This document shows positions 8,725 to 15,981 of a DNA stretch of 64,000 nucleotides, piece after piece. Each line of letters starts with the position of its first letter. Positions within the stretch are counted from its first letter, which is position 1. The translations under genes and the position numbers were made by a program. Origin of the DNA: Mycobacterium aquaticum (GTDB lineage Bacteria; Actinomycetota; Actinomycetes; Mycobacteriales; Mycobacteriaceae); contig NZ_MVHF01000008.1 in the NCBI RefSeq assembly GCF_002086485.1, positions 155,432 to 219,431 of the forward strand, read 5' to 3'. Below the pieces are notes generated by a model that saw only the letters and a program-made list of their open reading frames with translations, had not been told where the DNA came from and did not search any database.

Positions 8725-9152
8725 GCTGGATCCTGGATCGGCCGGAAGGCAAACGTGACGACCTCGTTGCCGTCGTCATCGGTGGTGAACGGGATCATGG
8801 TGAGTTCGACGTCCTGGCCGAATTGCAGTTTGGCCGGGTCGTTTTCGGTGAGCCGGCCTTCTACGCGGATGATGTCGCCGAGTCGGACAAGCCCGACGCC
8901 GAAGGGCACGAAGTCTTTCCCCGTCGGACCTTTGTACGGGGCGCCGGGCGGGAAGCCCTGGGTGGTCCACGCGATCAGGGTGCCGCGGCGGGGCAGCAGC
9001 AGGTCGGAAGTGTTGGCGCCGCTGCACTTTGGGCAGCGGTCCTGGGTGGGGAAGGTGGTGGCCTGGCAGTCGGCGCAGTGGCTGCCGATCAGCTGCGGGT
9101 CGGCCTCCGGCCAGGTCGAGATCTCCGGCGCGAGAGCAATCTGTGTTGGCAC
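8721..9152 (-). CDS. DUF35 OB-fold and zinc-ribbon protein, partner of the Ltp protein
   Basis: The 143-residue product has a rubredoxin-like zinc ribbon with two CxxC knuckles (CADC and CPKC, about residues 26-43) followed by an OB fold. These proteins bind acyl-CoA and activate Ltp-type thiolase-fold enzymes. The start is GTG 9152. No good ribosome-binding site is visible, but TATCGT lies 7 bp before the GTG, which would suit a leaderless transcript. The operator at 9178-9196 overlaps the expected promoter. It is the first gene of the operon with 7579-8724. Confidence 0.88.
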   Translation of the reverse strand: MPTQIALAPEISTWPEADPQLIGSHCADCQATTFPTQDRCPKCSGANTSDLLLPRRGTLIAWTTQGFPPGAPYKGPTGKDFVPFGVGLVRLGDIIRVEGRLTENDPAKLQFGQDVELTMIPFTTDDDGNEVVTFAFRPIQDPA

Positions 9153-9177
9153 GTCGCTGACGATAACCGGAAATATA

Positions 9178-9196
9178 ATTCTCGTCCAGAGAGAAC
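9178..9196. promoter_or_regulatory. Inverted-repeat operator, site 4
   Basis: ATTCTC-N7-GAGAAC, 19 bp, 26 bp upstream of the DUF35 start, where it would block the core promoter. It matches the shared consensus in 11 of 12 arm bases. Confidence 0.7.
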
Positions 9197-9242
9197 AGTA
9201 TGCAGATACGCTGCCTGAACATGAACCCCGTCTGGCCGGGGC

Positions 9243-9959
9243 CTACTTGGCTTTCTTCATGACGTTCTCGGCGGCTGTCCAGTGCTCGTCGGATGCCCAG
9301 AGGCGGGCGAACGCGCTGACGGCTTCGGTAGCCGGTACCCCGCCCAGGACCCGCTTGATCTCACCGGCCGGTCGGCGCGCCAGCAGTGCCGCTGTCGTGC
9401 GCCAACTCTCGGCGAACTCGGCCCGCGGCACCACCTGGTCGACCAGGCCGATGCGCAGTGCCGCGTCGGCGTCGAGGACCTGCCCCGTTCCGGCCAGCAG
9501 CAGTGCTCGGCTCCGGCCCACCAGTGCGCCGAGGCGTTCGGCGCCGCCCCAGGCCGGCATGATGGCCAGCGACACCTGATTGAAGCCGATCCTGATGTCA
9601 TCGGCCGCGATGCGGATGTCGGCGGCAACCGCGACCTCGGCGCCCCCGCCGAGAGCATGACCGTTGAGTGCTGCGATCACCGGGCCGGGGAAGCCGGCGA
9701 TGCGATCGCAGATCGTGCGCATCCGCCAAGCCATCTGTGACGCTTCGAGTTCGGTCCGCAGTGCGGCGAGCTCCTTGAGATCGCCACCGGAGACGAAGGC
9801 GCGGTCCCCGCCGCCGGTGATGACCAGCGCCCGGGCCTCGGCGGCCCCGTCGAGTGCCTTGTCGAGCTCGTCCATGGTGTCCAGCGATATGGCGTTGCGG
9901 GCGTGCGGCCGGTCGATGGTGATGACGGCGAGGCCGTCGGCGATGTCGAGGTCGACCAT
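9243..9959 (-). CDS. Enoyl-CoA hydratase/isomerase family protein
   Basis: The 238-residue crotonase-fold product has the oxyanion-hole segments (FVSGGDLKEL and ALNGHALGGGAE). Of the two catalytic glutamates of classical hydratases, the first is present (GGGAE), but the second appears to be Gln by eye (GFNQVSLAIMP). It may therefore be an isomerase or another crotonase-type enzyme. The ATG at 9959 follows GGAGAG; the open frame runs far upstream over fadD, but that part is a shadow. It is divergent from the CoA ligase at 10017 and shares one operator with it. It likely handles an enoyl-CoA in the island's pathway. Confidence 0.85.
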   Translation of the reverse strand: MVDLDIADGLAVITIDRPHARNAISLDTMDELDKALDGAAEARALVITGGGDRAFVSGGDLKELAALRTELEASQMAWRMRTICDRIAGFPGPVIAALNGHALGGGAEVAVAADIRIAADDIRIGFNQVSLAIMPAWGGAERLGALVGRSRALLLAGTGQVLDADAALRIGLVDQVVPRAEFAESWRTTAALLARRPAGEIKRVLGGVPATEAVSAFARLWASDEHWTAAENVMKKAK

Positions 9960-9985
9960 AACCGCTCTCCAGTTCTGATATTGGC

Positions 9986-10004
9986 ATTCTCGCTGAGTGA
10001 GAAT
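9986..10004. promoter_or_regulatory. Inverted-repeat operator, site 5
   Basis: ATTCTC-N7-GAGAAT with both arms perfect, between the divergent echA-type and fadD-type genes. On the plus strand the right arm runs into TAACAT, a plausible -10 box 7 bp before the GTG at 10017, so a bound repressor would cover the promoter. Confidence 0.75.
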
Positions 10005-10016
10005 AACATCACCATC

Positions 10017-11594
10017 GTGCGTGTCATCCCCGCTGAGCTGACCAAACGGTACGTCGAGCAAGGGTGGTGGCGCCCCGAGACGCTGGGACAAATGCTGGCC
10101 GAAGGTTTGGCCGCCAGCCCGGACGCCGGCTTTCACGCGCACTCCGAGATACGCCCCTACGCGGGAACCTTCGCCGACGTCGAACGCACCGCCCGGCGAC
10201 TGGCCGCGGGCCTGGCCGAACGCGGCGTCGGCCCGGGCGACGTGGTGGCATTGCAGCTGCCCAACTGGATGGAAGCCGCGGCCGCCTTCTGGGCGTCGGC
10301 GTTCCTCGGCGCCGTCACCGTACCGATCGTGCATTTCTACGGTCGCAAGGAACTCGCTCACATCATGACGACCGCGAAACCGAAGGTCTTCATCACCACA
10401 GAGCAGTTCGGCCGCATGACGTTTGTGCCCGACCTGTGCGCCGACGTGCCGATCGTGGGGCTTGTGGGCGACCAGAGTTTCGATGACCTGCTGGCCGACG
10501 AGCCGATGGCCGCCACCCTGCCTGCCGACCCGTCCGGGCCCGCGCTCATCGCCTTCACGTCGGGCACCACCCGAGCGCCCAAGGGGGTCATCCACAGTCA
10601 TCAGACGTTGGCATTCGAGACCCGTCAGCTGCTGGCGAACTATCCGCCCAACCGGGGTCGCCAGCTCACCGCCACCCCGGTCGGGCACTTCATCGGCATG
10701 GTCGGCGCCTTTCTGATCCCCGTCCTCGAGGGCGCCCCGATCGACCTGTGCGATGTGTGGGATCCCGGCAAGGTGCTCAAACTCCTTGACGCCGAGGGGA
10801 TGTCGATCGGCGGCGGGCCGCCGTATTTCGTCACCAGCCTGCTCGACCACCCGGACTGCACCGAGGCGCACCGGTCGCGGTTCACCACCGTCGGGCTGGG
10901 TGGGTCCACCGTGCCGGCCGCGGTCACCCGTCGGCTGGCCGACCTCGGCATGTTCGTCTTCCGCGCGTACGGCAGCACCGAGCATCCGTCGATCACCGGT
11001 TCGGGGCCGTCGGCGCCGGAAGCCAAACGGCTGTTCACCGACGGCAACCCGCGGCCCGGAGTGGAGATCCGGCTCGGCCCGGACGGCGAGATCTTCAGTC
11101 GGGGGCCGGATCTGTGCCTGGGCTACACCGACGACGAGCTGACGGCCAAGTGTTTCGACGCCGACGGCTGGTACCGCACCGGGGACATCGGCGTGCTCGA
11201 CGACGACGGCTATCTGACCATCACCGATCGCACCGCCGACCTGATCATCCGCGGCGGCGAGAACATCAGCGCCATCGAGGTCGAAGATGTGCTGCTGACG
11301 ATGCCCGAAGTGGTCGAGGCGGTGGTGGTGGCCGCACCCGACGCCCGACTCGGCGAACGCGTCGCCGCCGTCCTGCGGATCGGGGCCGGGCATGCCATGC
11401 CGTCGCTGGACCGGGTCCGGACGCACTTCGAGCGGGCCGGGGTGGCGCGCCAGAAATGGCCGGAGGAGCTTCACGAGGTTCCAGCCGGGCAGGACTATCC
11501 GCGCACGGCGAGCGGGAAGGTGCAGAAGTTCGTCATCCGGCGCGAGCTCGCGTGCAGCGCCGCCAGGGGCGGGATTGCGACATCCACAAAGTGA
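10017..11594 (+). CDS. Acyl-CoA ligase (FadD/ANL family)
   Basis: The 525-residue product carries the ANL signatures: the P-loop-like FTSGTTRAPKG motif, YGSTEHP, the TGD hinge motif (YRTGDIG), the DLIIRGGENIS motif and the catalytic Lys near YPRTASGKVQK. It should activate a carboxylic acid to its CoA ester using ATP. I place the start at GTG 10017, at the beginning of the similarity. No Shine-Dalgarno is visible, but TAACAT 7 bp upstream suits a leaderless mRNA. It is divergent from the crotonase-type gene with operator site 5 between, and it is followed by the amidohydrolase and a second ligase on the same strand. The substrate is unknown; context suggests a steroid- or lipid-derived acid. 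Confidence 0.9.
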   Translation: MRVIPAELTKRYVEQGWWRPETLGQMLAEGLAASPDAGFHAHSEIRPYAGTFADVERTARRLAAGLAERGVGPGDVVALQLPNWMEAAAAFWASAFLGAVTVPIVHFYGRKELAHIMTTAKPKVFITTEQFGRMTFVPDLCADVPIVGLVGDQSFDDLLADEPMAATLPADPSGPALIAFTSGTTRAPKGVIHSHQTLAFETRQLLANYPPNRGRQLTATPVGHFIGMVGAFLIPVLEGAPIDLCDVWDPGKVLKLLDAEGMSIGGGPPYFVTSLLDHPDCTEAHRSRFTTVGLGGSTVPAAVTRRLADLGMFVFRAYGSTEHPSITGSGPSAPEAKRLFTDGNPRPGVEIRLGPDGEIFSRGPDLCLGYTDDELTAKCFDADGWYRTGDIGVLDDDGYLTITDRTADLIIRGGENISAIEVEDVLLTMPEVVEAVVVAAPDARLGERVAAVLRIGAGHAMPSLDRVRTHFERAGVARQKWPEELHEVPAGQDYPRTASGKVQKFVIRRELACSAARGGIATSTK

Positions 11595-11601
11595 GAATAA
11601 T

Positions 11602-11620
11602 ATTCTCGTGAACCGAAAAG
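11602..11620. promoter_or_regulatory. Inverted-repeat operator, site 6 (degenerate)
   Basis: ATTCTC-N7-GAAAAG (10 of 12 arm bases) starts 3 bp after a GAGAAT half-site at 11593-11598, so the three half-sites form a compact cluster directly before the amidohydrolase gene. It overlaps the ribosome-binding region, so it could act as operator or roadblock. Confidence 0.5.
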
Positions 11621-11629
11621 GAGCATTTC

Positions 11630-12820
11630 ATGGGGCAACTGTCGCACCGCGTCGACATTCCGTTTCCGCTGTTCGATGCGGACAACCACCTCTATGAGCC
11701 GCCAGAGGCGTTGCTGACCTACCTGCCCAAGGAGTACCAAGACGTCGTCCAGTACGTCGAGGTCAAGGGCCGCACCAAGATTGCGATCAAGGGTCAGATC
11801 AGCAACTACATCCCCAACCCGACGTTCTCGGTGGTCGCCAAGCCAGGGGCGTGGGAGGAGTACTTCAAGTTCGGCAACCCCGACGGCAAGAGCAAGCGTG
11901 AGCTGTTCGGCGAACCGATGAAGTCCATCCCGGCGTTCTTCGAGCCGGCGCCGCGCCTCGAGCTGATGGACCAGCTGGGCGTGGATCGCTCGCTGATGTT
12001 CCCGACCCTGGCCAGCCTCATCGAAGAGCGGCTGCGCGACGATCCGATCGCCATCCACGTCCTGATCCACTCACTCAACCAGTGGCTCGACGAGGTCTGG
12101 GGCTTCAACTACAAGAACCGCATCTTCACCACGCCGGTCATCACGCTGCCGATCGTGGAGAAGGCCATCGAGGAACTCGAGTGGGCCGTGAAGCGCGGGG
12201 CGCGCGCCATCCTGGTCCGGCCTGCGCCGGTGCCCGGCTTCCGTGGCCCGCGGTCCTTCGCGCTGCCCGAGTTCGACCCGTTCTGGCAGAAGTGCGTCGA
12301 ATACGACGTGTTCGTCGGCATGCACTCATCCGACAGCGGTTACTCGCGCTACACCTCCGAATGGGACGGCGCCGCACAGGAGATGCTGCCCTTCCAGACC
12401 AATGCCATGTCGATCCTCAACGAATGGCGCCCGATCCAGGATGCGGTCGCCTCGTGGGTCATCCACGGCGCGCTCTTCCGCTTCCCGAAGCTCAAGGTTG
12501 GGATCGTCGAGGCCGGCTCGAAATGGATGTTCCCCCTGCTCGATTCGATGACCGAGGTGTACAAGAAGGCGCCCGAGGCGTTCTTGGGCAACCCGATGGA
12601 GGAGATCAAGAACCGCATCTTCGTCAGCCCGTTCTACGAGGAGGGCATCGACGATCTGATCAACCTCATCGGGGTGGACCAGGTGCTCTACGGGTCGGAC
12701 TGGCCGCATCCCGAGGGCCTCGCCGAGCCGACGCACTACGTGACCGCACTCGAGCACCTGTCGATGGAGGACCAGGCCAAGATCATGGGTGGCAACCTCG
12801 GCCGCCTAGTCACGGTGTGA
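11630..12820 (+). CDS. Amidohydrolase-family metal-dependent hydrolase
   Basis: The 396-residue product belongs to the amidohydrolase 2 group. The N-terminal DADNHLYEPPE motif replaces the usual HxH metal site, conserved His residues lie around GMHSSD and VIHGAL, and the C-terminal YGSDWPHPEG supplies the conserved Asp. The ATG is preceded by AAAAGGAG. Such proteins hydrolyse, hydrate or decarboxylate ring-derived acids and are frequent in mycobacterial sterol and aromatic clusters. It lies between two CoA ligase genes on the same strand; a cotranscript with 12879-14339 is likely. The reaction cannot be fixed from sequence. Confidence 0.88.
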   Translation: MGQLSHRVDIPFPLFDADNHLYEPPEALLTYLPKEYQDVVQYVEVKGRTKIAIKGQISNYIPNPTFSVVAKPGAWEEYFKFGNPDGKSKRELFGEPMKSIPAFFEPAPRLELMDQLGVDRSLMFPTLASLIEERLRDDPIAIHVLIHSLNQWLDEVWGFNYKNRIFTTPVITLPIVEKAIEELEWAVKRGARAILVRPAPVPGFRGPRSFALPEFDPFWQKCVEYDVFVGMHSSDSGYSRYTSEWDGAAQEMLPFQTNAMSILNEWRPIQDAVASWVIHGALFRFPKLKVGIVEAGSKWMFPLLDSMTEVYKKAPEAFLGNPMEEIKNRIFVSPFYEEGIDDLINLIGVDQVLYGSDWPHPEGLAEPTHYVTALEHLSMEDQAKIMGGNLGRLVTV

Positions 12821-12878
12821 CACAAAGCCGCGCTGTGACGTTCAAGGGCGCCCTGCGTCCGTTGAGGAGCAGCGGCTG

Positions 12879-14339
12879 ATGACGCAATGGCGGACCATCC
12901 CCGAGATGGTGCGCAGCGCTGCGGACCGGTTCGGCGACGCCGAAGCCGTCGTCGACGGTCCGCTGCGGCTGTCCTTCGCCGAAGTCGCCGAACGCATCCG
13001 CACCGCCGCAGGCGCGTTCGCCCGCTCCGGGGTCGGCAAGGGGGACCGGGTCGCGCTATGGGCGCCCAACTCCGCGGAGTGGATCATCGCGGCGTTCGGC
13101 CTGATGACTGCGGGCGGGGTGCTCGTCCCGGTGAACACCCGGTTCAAGACCGATGAGGCTGCCGACGTCATCGCCCGTAGCGGTGCCAAGGCGGTACTGG
13201 TCCAAAGAGGTTTCCTGGGACAGGATTTCGACATACCGGGCGTTCCGACGATCGATCTGAAGTCGGATTTCCTCAGTCGTGGTACGCCATTCGAGTGTGT
13301 GGTCGACGGCGGCGACATCGCAGATGTCATCTACACCAGCGGTACGACCGGGCGCCCCAAGGGCGCCATGATGAATCACAGTCAGACCCTTCGGATGTAC
13401 GAGGAGTGGGCGACACTGGCGGACCTGCGCGAGGGCGACCGCTACCTGATGATCAACCCGTACTTCCACACCTTCGGGCTGAAGGCGGGCCTGGTGGCGT
13501 CGTTCCTGCGGGGTGCGACGATGTTGCCGGTCGCGGTGTTCGACATCCAGCGGGCGGTGGATCTCATTGCCGCGGAACGGATCACGATGCTTCCCGGCCC
13601 GCCGACGCTGTACCACTCGCTCCTGACGGTCACTGACAAGAGCAGATTGGCGACGTTGCGGGCCGGGGTCACCGGCGCCGCCGACATCCCGGTCGAACTC
13701 GTCCGCCGCATCCACGACGAGTTGCCGTTCCAGACGCTGATGACGGGATACGGGCTCACCGAAGCCGGCAATGTCACGCTGTCGCGGCCGGGAGATTCGT
13801 CGGTGGATGTCGCGACGACGGCCGGTCTGCCGTGTGAGGGCGTCGAGGTGCGGGTGGCCGACGACGGTGAGGTGCTGGTCCGCGGGTACAGCGTCATGCA
13901 GGGGTACCTCGAGGATCCCATCGCGACCGCCGAAGCCATCGACGCCGACGGCTGGCTGCACACCGGGGACCTCGGTGAGTTCACCGAGTCGGGCCGACTG
14001 AGGATCGTCGGACGCAAGAAGGACATGTTCATCGTCGGCGGCTTCAACGCCTACCCGGCCGAGATCGAGGGATACCTGCTGGAGCATCCCGCCGTCGCGC
14101 AGGTGGCCGTCATCGGCGTCGCCGACGACAGGCTCGGGCAGGTTGGTAAGGCGTTCGTCGTACTCGACGAAAACCCTGGTGCCGCAGGGACTTCCGCCGA
14201 TGAGTTGCTCGCCTGGAGTCGCGAGCGCATGGCGGGCTACAAGGTGCCGCGTTACCTGGAGTTCCTCGACGAGCTACCCCTCAATGCGACAGGCAAGGTG
14301 ATGAAGGATCGGCTCGGGACGCGACTCGGTGCCGGTTAA
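12879..14339 (+). CDS. Acyl-CoA ligase, FadD3-like
   Basis: The 486-residue ANL enzyme has IYTSGTTGRPKG, YGLTEAG, the TGD hinge (LHTGDLG), GRKKDMFIVGGFN and the catalytic Lys in LPLNATGKVMK. Overall it reads like FadD3, the ligase that activates the steroid-ring-derived acid HIP in actinobacteria; this is my recognition of the subfamily and not a computed match. ATG 12879 lies 8 bp after a GAGGAG site. It follows the amidohydrolase by 58 bp and is closed by a perfect palindrome at 14373-14400. Confidence 0.88.
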   Translation: MTQWRTIPEMVRSAADRFGDAEAVVDGPLRLSFAEVAERIRTAAGAFARSGVGKGDRVALWAPNSAEWIIAAFGLMTAGGVLVPVNTRFKTDEAADVIARSGAKAVLVQRGFLGQDFDIPGVPTIDLKSDFLSRGTPFECVVDGGDIADVIYTSGTTGRPKGAMMNHSQTLRMYEEWATLADLREGDRYLMINPYFHTFGLKAGLVASFLRGATMLPVAVFDIQRAVDLIAAERITMLPGPPTLYHSLLTVTDKSRLATLRAGVTGAADIPVELVRRIHDELPFQTLMTGYGLTEAGNVTLSRPGDSSVDVATTAGLPCEGVEVRVADDGEVLVRGYSVMQGYLEDPIATAEAIDADGWLHTGDLGEFTESGRLRIVGRKKDMFIVGGFNAYPAEIEGYLLEHPAVAQVAVIGVADDRLGQVGKAFVVLDENPGAAGTSADELLAWSRERMAGYKVPRYLEFLDELPLNATGKVMKDRLGTRLGAG

Positions 14340-14372
14340 GCACAGTGCTGACACAGCTCGTAAATAACATTT

Positions 14373-14400
14373 CCGCAGATAAATGGGCATTTATCTGCGG
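14373..14400. terminator. Perfect 12-bp stem with 4-nt loop
   Basis: CCGCAGATAAAT, loop GGGC, then the exact complement. It lies 33 bp after the ligase stop and could end that transcript, although no U-run follows. With its AT-rich inner stem it could equally be an operator for the Mce-associated gene downstream. Confidence 0.5.
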
Positions 14401-14487
14401 TCTGTAGATGATGTAGTGTCGGGGCACTACCCAAAACTGATAACGTGATTCTCGTTAAGCAGGCTGCTGAACGGACAGGAGGTCGAC

Positions 14488-15312
14488 ATGCCGTCCCGCA
14501 AGCCTTCAGCGTCGCTACTCGATAGTAGCCAAGACGACCCGTCTCCGGAGGACGCATTGGCGCTGGCCGAACAGGCCGAGGCGGAAGCCGAGGAAGCCGA
14601 GGCCGTCGCCGCAGCCGCGCGCGCCAGAGCGCGTGCGATCCGGCTCCGCAACCAGGCTGCGGCCCGGGAACTGCTGGCCGGCAACGACACTGAGGCCGAG
14701 CCCTCGTCGGTCGGGTCGACCGTGACGGAGCAGGCTCCACCAGCCGAGACTGACGTCGCCGAAGATGCGGAAGCACCGGAAGAAGTAGACGAGGCGCAGG
14801 CGCGTCGACGGCGGTTGCACATCCCGCGGCTGTTCTGGAAAGTCCTGGCGAGCTGCCTGGCGATCATCGCCATCTGTGCGCTGCTCGGCGCCAGCGGCTT
14901 CATGCTCTGGAAGCACGGTCAGGCCGATCATCGTCGCCAGCTCACGGCGGAGTTCACCGCGGCGGCCCGGCAGAGTGTCGTGACGCTGATGTCGCTGGAC
15001 TTCAACCACGTTCAGGACGACGTGAAGAACATCCTGGAAAACTCGACCGGAGATTTCAAAAAAGACTTCGAGGCCCAGCAGAACGACTTCATCAAGCTTG
15101 CCCAGCAATCCAAGGTCGTGACCGAGTCGACTGTCAACGCCGCAGCGGTCGACACCATGAGCGACGACAACGCAGTGGTCCTCGTCGCGGCCACTACCCG
15201 TGTCACCAACACCGCAGGCGCCCAGCAGCAGCCGCGGTCCTGGCGGGTCGCGGTGAGCCTGGACAGGGAGGGCGGTCAGATCAAGCTGGCGAAAGTTGAG
15301 TTCGTACCGTGA
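14488..15312 (+). CDS. Mce-associated membrane protein
   Basis: The 274-residue product starts at ATG 14488, 6 bp after AGGAGG. It has an acidic Ala/Glu-rich coiled-coil N terminus (about 20-95), one membrane helix (about 115-137) and an extracytoplasmic NTF2/VirB8-like domain that ends SWRVAVSLDREGG..KLAKVEFVP, the usual layout of Mce-associated proteins. These proteins stabilise Mce complexes. It overlaps the next gene by 4 bp. A single ATTCTC half-site at 14448-14453 lies upstream, so link to the regulon is uncertain. It is separated from mceF by about 11 kb. Confidence 0.85.
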   Translation: MPSRKPSASLLDSSQDDPSPEDALALAEQAEAEAEEAEAVAAAARARARAIRLRNQAAARELLAGNDTEAEPSSVGSTVTEQAPPAETDVAEDAEAPEEVDEAQARRRRLHIPRLFWKVLASCLAIIAICALLGASGFMLWKHGQADHRRQLTAEFTAAARQSVVTLMSLDFNHVQDDVKNILENSTGDFKKDFEAQQNDFIKLAQQSKVVTESTVNAAAVDTMSDDNAVVLVAATTRVTNTAGAQQQPRSWRVAVSLDREGGQIKLAKVEFVP

Positions 15313-15905
15313 CCGTGAAGCCTGACACCGAAGAACTCGATGTGTTCGACCTGGTCGAACTCGAGGACGCCGCAGACGTAGCAGACATCGAGACCGGCAA
15401 GCGGCGGTGGTGGACACCCTTGCTGCGCCACTGGTTTCCGTTGACGCTGGCATTGGCGCTGGTGTTGTCGGCTGCGTTGGCCGGGTGGTTGTGCTTCGCG
15501 CAGTACCGACCGGACCGCGCGACCGATCAGCCCGTGCAGCAGACGGTTCTCAAGGCCGCGACGGACGGCACCGTGGCGTTGCTGTCGTACAAGCCGGACA
15601 GCCTCGATCACGACTTCACCACCGCCAAGGCGCATCTCACCGGTGACTTCTTGTCGTATTACAACAAGTTCACCCAGGAGATCGTCACGCCCGCCGCCAA
15701 ACAGAAGGCGGTGTCCACCTCAGCGGCCGTGGTACGCAGCGCGGTGATGGAGATGCACCCTGATTCGGCGGTGGTGATGGTCTTCGTCAATCAAGCGACC
15801 ACGAGTAACCAGAACCCGGACGGCAGCTTTGCGGCCAGCACGGTCAAGGTAGGGCTGACCGAGGTCGACGGTAGCTGGCTGATCTCGTCCTTCGACCCGG
15901 TCTGA
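15309..15905 (+). CDS. Second Mce-associated membrane protein
   Basis: The 198-residue product starts at GTG 15309 in a GTGA overlap with the upstream stop, so the two are translationally coupled. It has an acidic N terminus, one membrane helix (about 42-62) and an extracytoplasmic domain ending VDGSWLISSFDPV, as in other Mce-associated proteins. Paired Mce-associated genes are the rule in mycobacterial mce loci. It probably forms a heteromer with the preceding protein. Confidence 0.85.
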   Translation: MTVKPDTEELDVFDLVELEDAADVADIETGKRRWWTPLLRHWFPLTLALALVLSAALAGWLCFAQYRPDRATDQPVQQTVLKAATDGTVALLSYKPDSLDHDFTTAKAHLTGDFLSYYNKFTQEIVTPAAKQKAVSTSAAVVRSAVMEMHPDSAVVMVFVNQATTSNQNPDGSFAASTVKVGLTEVDGSWLISSFDPV

Positions 15906-15981
15906 CCGGCGCCGCCAAGCGGTGGAAAGCCTGCCGCCCCGGTACCGTCAGCGTCGACACCGACCGGGAGGACGCTACGAC

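Noticed and set aside
9960..11474. N-terminal extension of the minus-strand echA-type gene to 743 codons
   Set aside because: The extension is antisense to the CoA ligase; the crotonase homology begins at 9959 behind a ribosome-binding site.
14448..14453. ATTCTC before the Mce-associated pair as a seventh operator
   Set aside because: Only one arm is present; the partner position reads AGGCTG.
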